Assembly (NCBI GenBank): GCA_016744475.1
Contig: JADGEH010000021.1
Span: forward strand, 1 to 57,746
Reading direction: 5' to 3'
Source of the DNA: Thiotrichales bacterium
GTDB lineage: Bacteria; Pseudomonadota; Gammaproteobacteria; Beggiatoales; Beggiatoaceae
DNA: 57,746 bases
The notes under the pieces were generated by a model. The model saw nothing but the letters and a program-made list of their open reading frames with translations, was not told the origin of the DNA and made no database searches. This document shows positions 50,310-57,746 of the stretch, piece by piece; position 1 is the first letter of the stretch; every line of letters begins with the position of its first letter. The translations under genes and the position numbers were made by a program.

Positions 50310-52100
50310 TTATTTTGTAGCTTCTGCACCCGCTGCTATTTGGCTATAGTCTGATCGCAGTTGTCCAAATACATTGCGGATTTCTTCTTGAAAGGCAGTG
50401 AATTCTTCTATTTGTTCGCTGCGGTATTCTGATTTAATGCGCCGTGCTCTGGCTAGAATGGGTAAAGCGGAGAGTTGTTGAATAGGAATGTCGAGTTTTA
50501 ATAAGCTATTGCCGTGATGAAAGATTTGCAGCATGATGGCTAATAGAATGAATTGTTTTTGTGGAGAACAAAAGCTGTCAATGTCATCTAAAGCACTTTG
50601 TTGTAATAAACCTTCACGGATTAAATGTGCGCCTTCTAATACCCAGCGTTGTTGAGAAGACAGTGCTTCGGGCCCGACCAGATTAACAATGCGCGATAAT
50701 TCATCGGCTTGTGCCAATAAACTTAAAGCTTCTGCCCGTGAATCGGCCCAACGCTTATCAATTTCTTCATCCCACCATTTTTTTGCAATATTGACGTAAT
50801 CAGAGAAACTATCATTCCAATCTACAGAGGGATAATGACGAGCATCGGCGAGTTCTTTAGATAAAGCCCAGAAAGTTTGCACGATTTCTTTGGTGTGGCT
50901 GGTGACAGGTTCGGAAAAATCACCGCCGGGAGGCGACACCGCACCAATCAACGTGACCGAGCCATAGAGTCCGCCTAGGCTTTCGACCCGTCCAGCACGT
51001 TCATAAAAAGCAGCTAAACGTGAGGCTAAATAAGCGGGATAGCCTTCTTCTACGGGCATTTGCCCTAAGCGTCCGGCGACTTCGCGCAGAGCTTCTGCCC
51101 AACGGCTGGTGGAATCTGCCACGGTGACGACATCGTAACCTTGATCACGAAAATATTCGGCGATGGTGATACCCACATAAATCGAGGCTTCGCGTGCTAC
51201 CACAGGCATGTTCGAGGTATTAGCGATGAGCAACGTGCGCTCCATTAATGAGCGTCCGGTGTGCGGGTCGGTGAGTTCGGGGAAGCTTTCCAAAATATCG
51301 ACTAATTCATTACCGCGTTCGCCGCAACCAATATAAATCACGATGTCAGCATTGGCCCAGCGGGCAATTTGCTGTTGCACCATGGTTTTGCCCGCACCGA
51401 AAGGGCCCGGCACGGCAGCTTTGCCGCCTTTTAGCAAAGGAAAAAAGGTGTCGAGAATGCGTTGTCCGGTCAGCAGTGGTAGGACGGCGTGATCGCGTCG
51501 TAAATAGGGGCGCGGGGTGCGTACAGGCCAGCGGTGATACATTTTGACATCAATCACGCTGCCGTCGGCTTGTTTGAGCTTTGCCATCACTTGTTCTATG
51601 CCATAAGTTCCCGATTGGGCGAGTTCAACTAATTCGCCTGACACATCAGGGGGAACAAGAATGCGGTGAGCAATGCTTTCTGTTTCTTTAACTTTACCTA
51701 ACACTTCGCCACTGCCGACGTGATCGCCGATTTTAAATTTTTTGCTGGGTTTGAAATTCCAGGCCGCGTCTCGATCTAGCGAAGGGATATTTAAGCCGCG
51801 TGCAATGTAGTCGCCGCTTTGCTCAAAAATGACCGGCAGCGGGCGTTGTACGCCATCAAAAATTTGTCCTAAAAGCCCAGGGCCGAGTTCCACTGAGAGG
51901 GGATGCCCCAAGCGTTCAGCTTTACCTCCGGGCATCAGCGATTCGGTGGATTCATAGACTTGCACGATAGCTTCTTGACCTTCCAAGCTAATGACTTCGC
52001 CAACCAAGCCTAGGTGCCCTATTTTTACCTGTTCGCCATTGCTAACGCCCGGTAATTCGACCCGTACAATAGGGCCGTTGATGTCGATGATTTTTCCCAT
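50310..52100 (-). CDS. ntpA: V/A-type ATPase catalytic subunit A
   Basis: This 596-residue protein is the catalytic subunit of the peripheral V1/A1 head. It has [15 protein letters not shown] at the start, the non-homologous bulge region, Walker [10 protein letters not shown] (about residues 228-236), [26 protein letters not shown] and [18 protein letters not shown]. The length fits the family (580-600). It normally sits just before subunit B and D. Here the next gene is a quinone oxidoreductase. The gene follows subunit E by 10 bases. Confidence 0.97.
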   Translation of the reverse strand: MGKIIDINGPIVRVELPGVSNGEQVKIGHLGLVGEVISLEGQEAIVQVYESTESLMPGGKAERLGHPLSVELGPGLLGQIFDGVQRPLPVIFEQSGDYIARGLNIPSLDRDAAWNFKPSKKFKIGDHVGSGEVLGKVKETESIAHRILVPPDVSGELVELAQSGTYGIEQVMAKLKQADGSVIDVKMYHRWPVRTPRPYLRRDHAVLPLLTGQRILDTFFPLLKGGKAAVPGPFGAGKTMVQQQIARWANADIVIYIGCGERGNELVDILESFPELTDPHTGRSLMERTLLIANTSNMPVVAREASIYVGITIAEYFRDQGYDVVTVADSTSRWAEALREVAGRLGQMPVEEGYPAYLASRLAAFYERAGRVESLGGLYGSVTLIGAVSPPGGDFSEPVTSHTKEIVQTFWALSKELADARHYPSVDWNDSFSDYVNIAKKWWDEEIDKRWADSRAEALSLLAQADELSRIVNLVGPEALSSQQRWVLEGAHLIREGLLQQSALDDIDSFCSPQKQFILLAIMLQIFHHGNSLLKLDIPIQQLSALPILARARRIKSEYRSEQIEEFTAFQEEIRNVFGQLRSDYSQIAAGAEATK

Positions 52101-52110
52101 GCTTTAGCCA

Positions 52111-52791
52111 TTAACCATTAAATAAAAGACTCATGTATTCATTAGACATTTTAGATGGCAACAAGCGTGAAAGAATAGCTTGTTGGAGTTCATCTCGCAT
52201 GAGCTCAACTTTACCTTCAAAGGTAAAATCAATACAAATGCGTGTGTCTTCGCTATAACATAACAAACCGCCACTGCATTTCTTCTCAATGGGAAGGGTG
52301 TGTAACTGACATTCAACGGCATGAATCCCCTGAGTCATTGTGTCCCATTGTGATGCTAATGCATCGTAATCCGCTTGAATGACGTGAACAATCATCATTG
52401 GCTGTTGAAGAGATTGTGCGGCTTTGATTAAATCGTGCTGCAATAGCGTGTGGTAGGTGCTGGGATCATTACGCAACTGCTGTAAGCTCTCCATCAACTG
52501 TTGCATCACACTTTGCACTAATGACCAACGCTGACGATCTAATTCCGCCTGCATTTGTAATTCACTGGCCTGCACTCGGCGATGGTATTCTCGATCAGCA
52601 GCTGATTTAGCTGCCAGTAATTCACGTTCTTCTCGCACTTGCATGCGTGAAGAAAAGTCAGCCTTCATGCGTTCAGTTTGGCGTTTGCCTAATTCATGTT
52701 GCTCATCAGCCAAAGCTTGAGCGCGTTGAATAATGGCACTTTCCAACGCCTGTGCTTGCTGGTTTTCTTTGAATTTTTCATTATCTGCCAT
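52111..52791 (-). CDS. ntpE: V/A-type ATPase subunit E (peripheral stalk)
   Basis: This 226-residue protein has the long N-terminal helix (QALESAIIQRAQALADEQHE) and the C-terminal globular part, with GGLLCYSEDTRICIDFTFEG near residue 190, as in NtpE/AtpE. It forms the peripheral stalk with the H/G subunit. It lies in order between F and A but is separated from F by an inserted type A MITE. The ribosome binding site is weak. Confidence 0.9.
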   Translation of the reverse strand: MADNEKFKENQQAQALESAIIQRAQALADEQHELGKRQTERMKADFSSRMQVREERELLAAKSAADREYHRRVQASELQMQAELDRQRWSLVQSVMQQLMESLQQLRNDPSTYHTLLQHDLIKAAQSLQQPMMIVHVIQADYDALASQWDTMTQGIHAVECQLHTLPIEKKCSGGLLCYSEDTRICIDFTFEGKVELMRDELQQAILSRLLPSKMSNEYMSLLFNG

Positions 52792-52874
52792 GCGGTGTTG
52801 CTCACTTCAGGTTTAACCGTGTTTAACCACAGATATAATGAGATATAGATGTCGAGTGGCGACTGAATATGTTA

Positions 52875-53032
52875 GAGCCTATACGAAAATGGGATAATCG
52901 GCTGCAAATCCGCCCTTTTGGTCAGATTTTCCGCTTTTTTTCGTTACACGCCCGCTATTCGCCTTAAAAAACCAAAAAACCTGCCTCAAAATAGCGAATT
53001 TTCGCTTCGATTCCCCATCTTCGTATAGGCTC
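52875..53032 (+). repeat. MITE-like palindrome, type A, inside the ATPase operon
   Basis: A 158-bp copy with TA at 52873-52874 and T-TA at 53033-53035, which is also the stop codon of subunit F. It lies between the F and E genes and may affect E and A expression. Confidence 0.9.
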
Positions 53033-53347
53033 TTAGTCGCCTAAAGCCGCAGCGCCTAAGACTCGTTTTACCAGTTCTTCCACAGGTGGATGATAGTTCT
53101 GTGGATCATTTAAGGGCGGTAGAGTCATAATGACCACTTCTCCGCTATCTTGCCGAATGCGCTGATAACAATGTCCTGGATCAAGCGTCAAACTTTGTTC
53201 AATAAACACTAATGCTTTTTGCTTTTTTGTTAGCAATTCACACAGCACATCTTCTACAATGGAAGGATTGGCATCAGGATAAGTTTCAAACCCTAATAAA
53301 TTAAAGCCTTCCATTAAAGCGGCAGTGCCAAAAGCCAATAAACGCAT
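53033..53347 (-). CDS. ntpF: V/A-type ATPase subunit F
   Basis: This 104-residue protein is the central-stalk F subunit: MRLLAFGTAALMEGFNLLGF, then LLTKKQKALVFIEQSL, and a C-terminal PPVEELVKRVLGAAALGD. It has the family length. The start ATG shares one base with the K stop (TAATG). Its TAA stop lies on the end of a MITE, so its last codons could have been altered by the insertion. Confidence 0.85.
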   Translation of the reverse strand: MRLLAFGTAALMEGFNLLGFETYPDANPSIVEDVLCELLTKKQKALVFIEQSLTLDPGHCYQRIRQDSGEVVIMTLPPLNDPQNYHPPVEELVKRVLGAAALGD

Positions 53348-53796
53348 TAGAGTTTATCCAGCAACAAAATCGTTACAACTAAACCATAAATAGCAATCCC
53401 TTCAGCCAATCCGATAAAGATGAGGCTACGCCCAAAAGCTTCAGGTTTTTCAACCACCACAGCCAGTGCTGCCGCACCAATAGGGCCGACCGCAAGACCT
53501 GCACCGATGGTCGCCATCGCGGTAGGAATGCCCGCACCGATAATGGCTAAGCCTAAGCCCATAGATATTTCTTTGCTGACTTCTACCGTGGTTTCTGCCA
53601 TTACGCCTTGCATAGCCAACAATAGCAGTACAACTAAAGCTCCAACAAAGCTCAATACATTAATACCTAACATCGCTTTTAAACGTTGCAAAGCATGAGC
53701 TTGCGCTGCTTCTGGTACTGGATGCATCTGGTAATAAAATCCCATCATAATGGTTAATACGGTCATACCACTCATAAAGATAATAGGCCAGTACAT
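53347..53796 (-). CDS. ntpK: V/A-type ATPase proteolipid subunit K (c-ring)
   Basis: This 149-residue membrane protein has about four helices. The last helix has the ion-binding Glu in IFIGLAEGIAIYGLVVTILL, and the third helix is GLGLAIIGAGIPTAMATIGAG. The E-G-I context, not E-S/T, is more like a proton than a sodium ring, though this is only a hint. It has an N-terminal extra hairpin (PIIFMSGMTVLTIMMGFYY) compared with short c subunits. AAAAGGAG precedes the ATG. Confidence 0.92.
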   Translation of the reverse strand: MYWPIIFMSGMTVLTIMMGFYYQMHPVPEAAQAHALQRLKAMLGINVLSFVGALVVLLLLAMQGVMAETTVEVSKEISMGLGLAIIGAGIPTAMATIGAGLAVGPIGAAALAVVVEKPEAFGRSLIFIGLAEGIAIYGLVVTILLLDKL

Positions 53797-53833
53797 AGGT
53801 GTCTCCTTTTAATTAATAATCTAAATCTGTTTA

Positions 53834-55732
53834 TTAGTGACGTAATTTTAATGGAGTAAAGTCTTTACCTGTTCCACTAAAGAACCGAGCAAAACCTTCA
53901 TAATATTCTAATCTTAAAACCTGGATAGCCACGATGGCACCTTCCACGACTAAAATAAATACATTACCTAAAATCACTGTCGTCCAATGTCCAAAAGCAT
54001 CCATTGAATGGGCAATAGCAAAAACAGCTAATGCTAAAGCCGCATGATTTAAGCTAAATGCTGCCACACGCATAAATGACAAGGTATTTGATATGAAGTT
54101 CATAATGGTTTCAAAGCCTTCAACCAAAACAATAATCATGCGTTCAGTGAGTCCTAATTGACGCTGTTCATACCATTTAAAACTCATAATAACCGCAAAA
54201 GGCATGGCGATTAAGACTAAGGATAAATTGCTTATTCCATAGCCTAAAAACATTGAAGCACCGCCGTATAACAGACCTAGATAAAATAAAATACCAGCCA
54301 TGCCGCGATTATCAAACCAAGCTTCATAATATTGTTTAGCTTTTAACAAGTTATAAAACTTCAAACCAGATGCAGCAAGAATAAAGCTAATCCCCCAGAA
54401 TAACGCCACACTAAGCATTAGCATAGGATTTGTTAAAGGTGCAATCCATAAGGCATGAATCACATGCTCATAACCAAAAAGACTGCCATATAAAAAGCCA
54501 AACAGAAAAGAAACAACGCCTGCACTCATCACCATGACGGCAAAATGCTTTAAAGTTTTACGAAAATACCATCCACCCAAGGCAATGACAGCACCATGCC
54601 CAATATCACCGAACATCATGCCAAACATCAAGACAAAACTAATGGCAAATAAAATAGTGGGATCGAGTTCATTGTAGCGAGGGATACCAAAATTACGCAC
54701 CAACACTTCAAAGGCTTTAAAGTATTTAGGGTGCTCTAATAAAGTGGGAACTTGTTCTGTTTCTTCTGCTTGTGGGGCGCGGTAACTTAAAACAAAAGGA
54801 TGTTTTAAGGCTTTATTTAAAAGCACTTGCACGTTATCCGTATCTCGTTCAGGCACCCAACCTTCAATTAACGTTAAGCCGCTTGTCCCCCCACGCATAA
54901 GATGAGAGACAGCAGCATAAGGATTTGCACGTTGTAATTGTTGAGAAATGCTATTTAATTGAGCACCCCACTGGCTTTGTAACTGAGTTAAATTTTTCAG
55001 GCAGTCTTGGATATTTAATTCAAGTTGTTGATATTGTGTTTCTAAATCTTGCTGAATATTCTCTGGTTTATCAGAAAACTCTTGAGGAATACTTAGGACT
55101 TGAAAGTTAGAGGTTTTTAATAATTTTTGAATATTATTAGAAGATGAACTATCAGCACCCGAACCCACCACTAATATATAGGCTGTATCCACGGTGTTAT
55201 GAAAACTATGCGTGAAATAGTGTTCTTCTAAACGAATAGCTTGCTCAAATCGCTCTACATCGGACAGTGCTAGTGTACCGATATGTAAATCAAGAAATTT
55301 TTGCTGGCTTCTTAAGAGACTTAAATCAATATCTAACGATTTAAATATATCGAGTGATTGTTTTAAATGATTGACTTGGCGTTGCTCATCTTGCAATTTA
55401 TGCAATTGTTCTTCTTGTTGAGACAATTGATTCCAACAATCGCCTAATGTCTGGTTAATGCTGTCAAGTTCTTGCCGACTAATCGGTGTTAATTCAAGTG
55501 CTGTCGTCTGCTCAGAAATCTCAATATGCTGGGCAATTTTATCTAAACGATTTTTAGCACTGGAATACACTTTTCCATAACTTTCAGAAGGACGGCGCGT
55601 CAGCACGTCATCGGGCACTTCTGCCACTTCTGGAGAAAACACACCCGCATGAGCTAATACTAACATCGCCAGAGGAGCATCATCACGCATGGTTTTTAAG
55701 CTCATGCGCTGCATACTTAAAGGCTTGAACAT
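53834..55732 (-). CDS. ntpI: V/A-type ATPase subunit I (membrane stator)
   Basis: This 632-residue protein has an N-terminal cytoplasmic coiled-coil half (about 1-350) and a C-terminal domain with about seven membrane helices (350-620). The family marks are DPTILFAISFVLMFGMMFGD, GFLYGSLFGYE, the Arg-containing helix NTLSFMRVAAFSLNHAAL, and VLRLEYYEGFARFFSGTGK. The Arg in the last two helices is needed for ion translocation. The gene is followed by K. Confidence 0.95.
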   Translation of the reverse strand: MFKPLSMQRMSLKTMRDDAPLAMLVLAHAGVFSPEVAEVPDDVLTRRPSESYGKVYSSAKNRLDKIAQHIEISEQTTALELTPISRQELDSINQTLGDCWNQLSQQEEQLHKLQDEQRQVNHLKQSLDIFKSLDIDLSLLRSQQKFLDLHIGTLALSDVERFEQAIRLEEHYFTHSFHNTVDTAYILVVGSGADSSSSNNIQKLLKTSNFQVLSIPQEFSDKPENIQQDLETQYQQLELNIQDCLKNLTQLQSQWGAQLNSISQQLQRANPYAAVSHLMRGGTSGLTLIEGWVPERDTDNVQVLLNKALKHPFVLSYRAPQAEETEQVPTLLEHPKYFKAFEVLVRNFGIPRYNELDPTILFAISFVLMFGMMFGDIGHGAVIALGGWYFRKTLKHFAVMVMSAGVVSFLFGFLYGSLFGYEHVIHALWIAPLTNPMLMLSVALFWGISFILAASGLKFYNLLKAKQYYEAWFDNRGMAGILFYLGLLYGGASMFLGYGISNLSLVLIAMPFAVIMSFKWYEQRQLGLTERMIIVLVEGFETIMNFISNTLSFMRVAAFSLNHAALALAVFAIAHSMDAFGHWTTVILGNVFILVVEGAIVAIQVLRLEYYEGFARFFSGTGKDFTPLKLRH

Positions 55733-55796
55733 AATAGACCTGCCAAAAGGTTAAACCATGTGTCTATAGTCTGTGGAGCACCTAATGATGGATGAT

Positions 55797-56879
55797 TCAT
55801 ATCACTAAGCCTGCCCCTGCGTCAGATAAAGCAACACCATCTAAAATGATATGTGTGGGTAATTGCATTTGCCGACCTTTGACAATAGCGGCTAATCGCT
55901 GCACTTCACATTCACGCAGAATTAAATAGGCAAAGGTACGTGCTAAAGCACTTTGAGAACGGTTTAGTAATTTTCGTGCCTGAACACGAACATATTCTTC
56001 TATGATTTGTTCTATGCCTGTAATGCCATGAACATCCTCTAATTGTTCTTGCAACTCTGCGGGTAGGTTTTCAAGCATAGCTTCAATGGAATGAGCTTTA
56101 ACTAAATCCGATAAATCTTGTCCAGTTAAATGCGAGCCTGCTCCAGCAATTAATAAATAATAGGTTTCAGCCGGAGACAATTGATAGGTAAAACGATAAC
56201 GCAAAGCCCAGATTAAATTAAAGCGTTCTAATAACAAGCGTACTATAAACAACAAGGGGGCACGTTCATTGCTGTCATTAATACCGCGTGCGCGGCGCAA
56301 CAAGCCGGATAAATAACGATGTGCAATGGTGGCTTCGACAACGTAAAAAGTTTTTTGTTTTTCATGCACTTGACGCGCTTGCTCAGCGGTTTCTGCATAT
56401 GGGCTGTTGGCTAATTGGCGCAGCATCTCCGCCGTGTCTTCGGTGGTCAGCAAGTCATTCAACGGTAAGCTATTGAAAGGGCTAATGTCACGCAAACCTT
56501 GACGACGGATTTGTTCTGCCGTTAAACCGGCCATTTTGCCGCGCATAATAGCTTTAAGATTGGCGATTTCATACTTGCGCAACCAGTAAATCAAAAAAGC
56601 CCGCTCGCTCCCATTTAACGGGCGTAGCAACACCATGAAATCATCCATGAAACCTTGTGTCAGAGTGCTAAACACCTGTTCATATTCGGTGATGTCATGT
56701 TTAAGCACCTGTTGCAAGCTGTCTGCGCCACTGGCATTTGAACGGTTTTGGATAGTGTTACTCATTCCTTCTTCAGGCATTGAGTGAGCAAAGGCTTCTA
56801 ATGACTCAATGGGTAATAAGCATCCAGCTAATAGAGCTACACGCGCATGAAGATAAGGATGTCGGGGTTGCAAGTTCAT
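55797..56879 (-). CDS. ntpC: V/A-type ATPase subunit C
   Basis: This 360-residue helical protein fits the C (d-like) subunit that joins the central stalk to the c-ring: YLHARVALLAGCLL, RAFLIYWLRKYEIANLKAIMR, and near the end LILRECEVQRLAAIVKGRQM. The ATG at 56879 starts seven bases after the stop of the H/G gene; a longer frame reaches into that gene. It is upstream of subunit I. Confidence 0.9.
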   Translation of the reverse strand: MNLQPRHPYLHARVALLAGCLLPIESLEAFAHSMPEEGMSNTIQNRSNASGADSLQQVLKHDITEYEQVFSTLTQGFMDDFMVLLRPLNGSERAFLIYWLRKYEIANLKAIMRGKMAGLTAEQIRRQGLRDISPFNSLPLNDLLTTEDTAEMLRQLANSPYAETAEQARQVHEKQKTFYVVEATIAHRYLSGLLRRARGINDSNERAPLLFIVRLLLERFNLIWALRYRFTYQLSPAETYYLLIAGAGSHLTGQDLSDLVKAHSIEAMLENLPAELQEQLEDVHGITGIEQIIEEYVRVQARKLLNRSQSALARTFAYLILRECEVQRLAAIVKGRQMQLPTHIILDGVALSDAGAGLVI

Positions 56880-56886
56880 GTTGAGT

Positions 56887-57201
56887 TCAATCAGTGGCAG
56901 TGAGCAAACGCATCGCCGCTTCCAATGCTTCAGCTTCATGCGATTGTGCCATTGAACTCAATTGTTGCGTGCGCTCTTGATAGCGTCGCTGTAATTCACC
57001 AATGGTTTGTTCAGCACGGCTGTGTGCTTTTTCTAGAAAATCTGCATGAAGTTCTGGCAAACGATCTTCAAATTGTTTTTCTTCATGTTGAAGATCAGTC
57101 AGTGTTTGTTCAACCATCTGTTGCCGCTCTGATTTAGCTTCATCGACTAGCTTTTCAGCTCGAACTTCAGCATCCAGTAGTTTTTTGATGATGTTTTCCA
57201 T
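56887..57201 (-). CDS. V/A-type ATPase subunit G/H (peripheral stalk coiled coil)
   Basis: This 104-residue, entirely helical, charged protein with heptad-like repeats (ENIIKKLLDAEVRAEKLVDEAK, EELKxxR-type segments) is typical of the H/G stalk subunit that pairs with E. It is first in the ATPase order, seven bases before C. The start ATG at 57201 follows AAGGC. Confidence 0.8.
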   Translation of the reverse strand: MENIIKKLLDAEVRAEKLVDEAKSERQQMVEQTLTDLQHEEKQFEDRLPELHADFLEKAHSRAEQTIGELQRRYQERTQQLSSMAQSHEAEALEAAMRLLTATD

Positions 57202-57209
57202 ACAATGCC

Positions 57210-57746
57210 TTATGTCAATTGATATAGATAAAAGGGTAAAAATATATAGAATGGAAGATACACCATTATTTTACCAATAACAGGCCGTGTAAATAAAAAA
57301 TAGACGGGATAATATAAAAAAGCAATAAAGAAAAATAATAAGTAAGCATTGTAATGCCGAAAAACAAACCAATGCGCACCAGGGCTGTATTGATTTAATA
57401 TTAATACGGAAATGATGACCAATAAAGTAATTATACTAGATAAGATGATGACACTATCTTGGTAGTGTTGAGACCACACTCTTTGATAGCTAATAGCAAA
57501 ATTTAAGATAAATAAAAATGAACCCATATATAAAAATTTAGTGAGTGTACTCATTTCAAATTTATAAATATGTTCAACTCCAAAAAGGGTAGTAAACAAT
57601 AGATAGATAACATGTTGAATATTATCTATGGGGAGTACCCAGGATTGAAAATAACCCTTGGTGATGCTCGTTTTTTCTGAGAAACCAAATAGGTATAAGA
57701 TAACAAAACAACTGATTAAAATAGCGATATAAATAATAGAACAGAG
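57210..57746 (-). CDS. Polytopic membrane protein, 5' end outside the window
   Basis: The frame is open to the right edge, giving 178 residues without a convincing start codon, so the gene begins beyond 57746. It shows five or six hydrophobic helices (IIYIAILISCFVILYLFGF, LYMGSFLFILNFAISY, VIILSSIITLLVIISVLIL, YLLFFFIAFLYYPVYFLF, IMVYLPFYIFLPFYLY). No family is recognised. It ends eight bases before the H/G gene and may be the operon's first gene, perhaps an assembly or ion-related partner. Confidence 0.75.
   Translation of the reverse strand, partial: LCSIIYIAILISCFVILYLFGFSEKTSITKGYFQSWVLPIDNIQHVIYLLFTTLFGVEHIYKFEMSTLTKFLYMGSFLFILNFAISYQRVWSQHYQDSVIILSSIITLLVIISVLILNQYSPGAHWFVFRHYNAYLLFFFIAFLYYPVYFLFTRPVIGKIMVYLPFYIFLPFYLYQLT

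Noticed and set aside
1-57746. tRNA or rRNA genes
   Set aside because: No cloverleaf with conserved T-loop words, nor rRNA sequence, was seen in any spacer.

Overview
The window reads as chromosomal DNA of a gammaproteobacterium, most likely a filamentous sulfur oxidiser of the Beggiatoaceae/Thiotrichales type. This is an inference from gene content: FG-GAP and caspase-like surface proteins, AAA ATPase with PD-(D/E)XK nuclease, very many small palindromic repeats, and betaine-lipid genes. No rRNA, tRNA or CRISPR array was found.

Layout. 1-3 kb: a tight minus-strand operon of an iron-sulfur flavin reductase, a DUF2889 protein and GlcE of glycolate oxidase. 3.3-4.2 kb: a protein made of two different globin domains. 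4.6-6.7 kb: a STAND NTPase with an effector-associated-like N-terminus and a TPR tail. 7.4-11.2 kb: a membrane TPR protein, PIN-PhoH, and a lone phage tail-type gene. 11.4-20.2 kb: two giant paralogous secreted FG-GAP proteins whose caspase-like domains have lost the catalytic His and Cys. 20.7-25.3 kb: a surface-fibre operon with a CsgG/HfaB-like lipoprotein, three or four tiny repeat proteins and a collagen-like protein. 25.6-38.3 kb: a long run of minus-strand genes encoding an AAA-nuclease, a membrane-anchored caspase, DUF4407, an SPFH coiled-coil protein, OmpA, a secreted unknown, two Lon-protease-like proteins and two unknowns. This run is the best candidate for an undescribed envelope-spanning system. 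38.8-49.3 kb: RlmH, a Ser-type sulfatase, BtaA-BtaB with a Pho-box-like site, a lipid-type glycosyltransferase, a sulfotransferase, a TRSP-type phosphoribosyltransferase, and decayed transposase remains. 49.3-57.7 kb: a V/A-type ATPase operon (H/G-C-I-K-F-E-A) ending in a quinone oxidoreductase where subunits B and D would be expected, preceded by a membrane protein that runs off the right edge.

The window is also rich in small mobile elements. Seven copies of roughly 158-161 bp MITE-like palindromes fall into three terminal types (A, B, C) that share one core, and most are flanked by TA. There are also a 182-bp element nested in one of them with a 10-bp target duplication, a 170-bp element with a CTAG duplication whose empty site is preserved beside the paralogous gene, and six copies of a 33-bp hairpin between the genes at 22-36 kb. 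In two genes the stop codon falls on the end of a MITE.

All calls come from reading the sequence and recalled family features; no database search was run.
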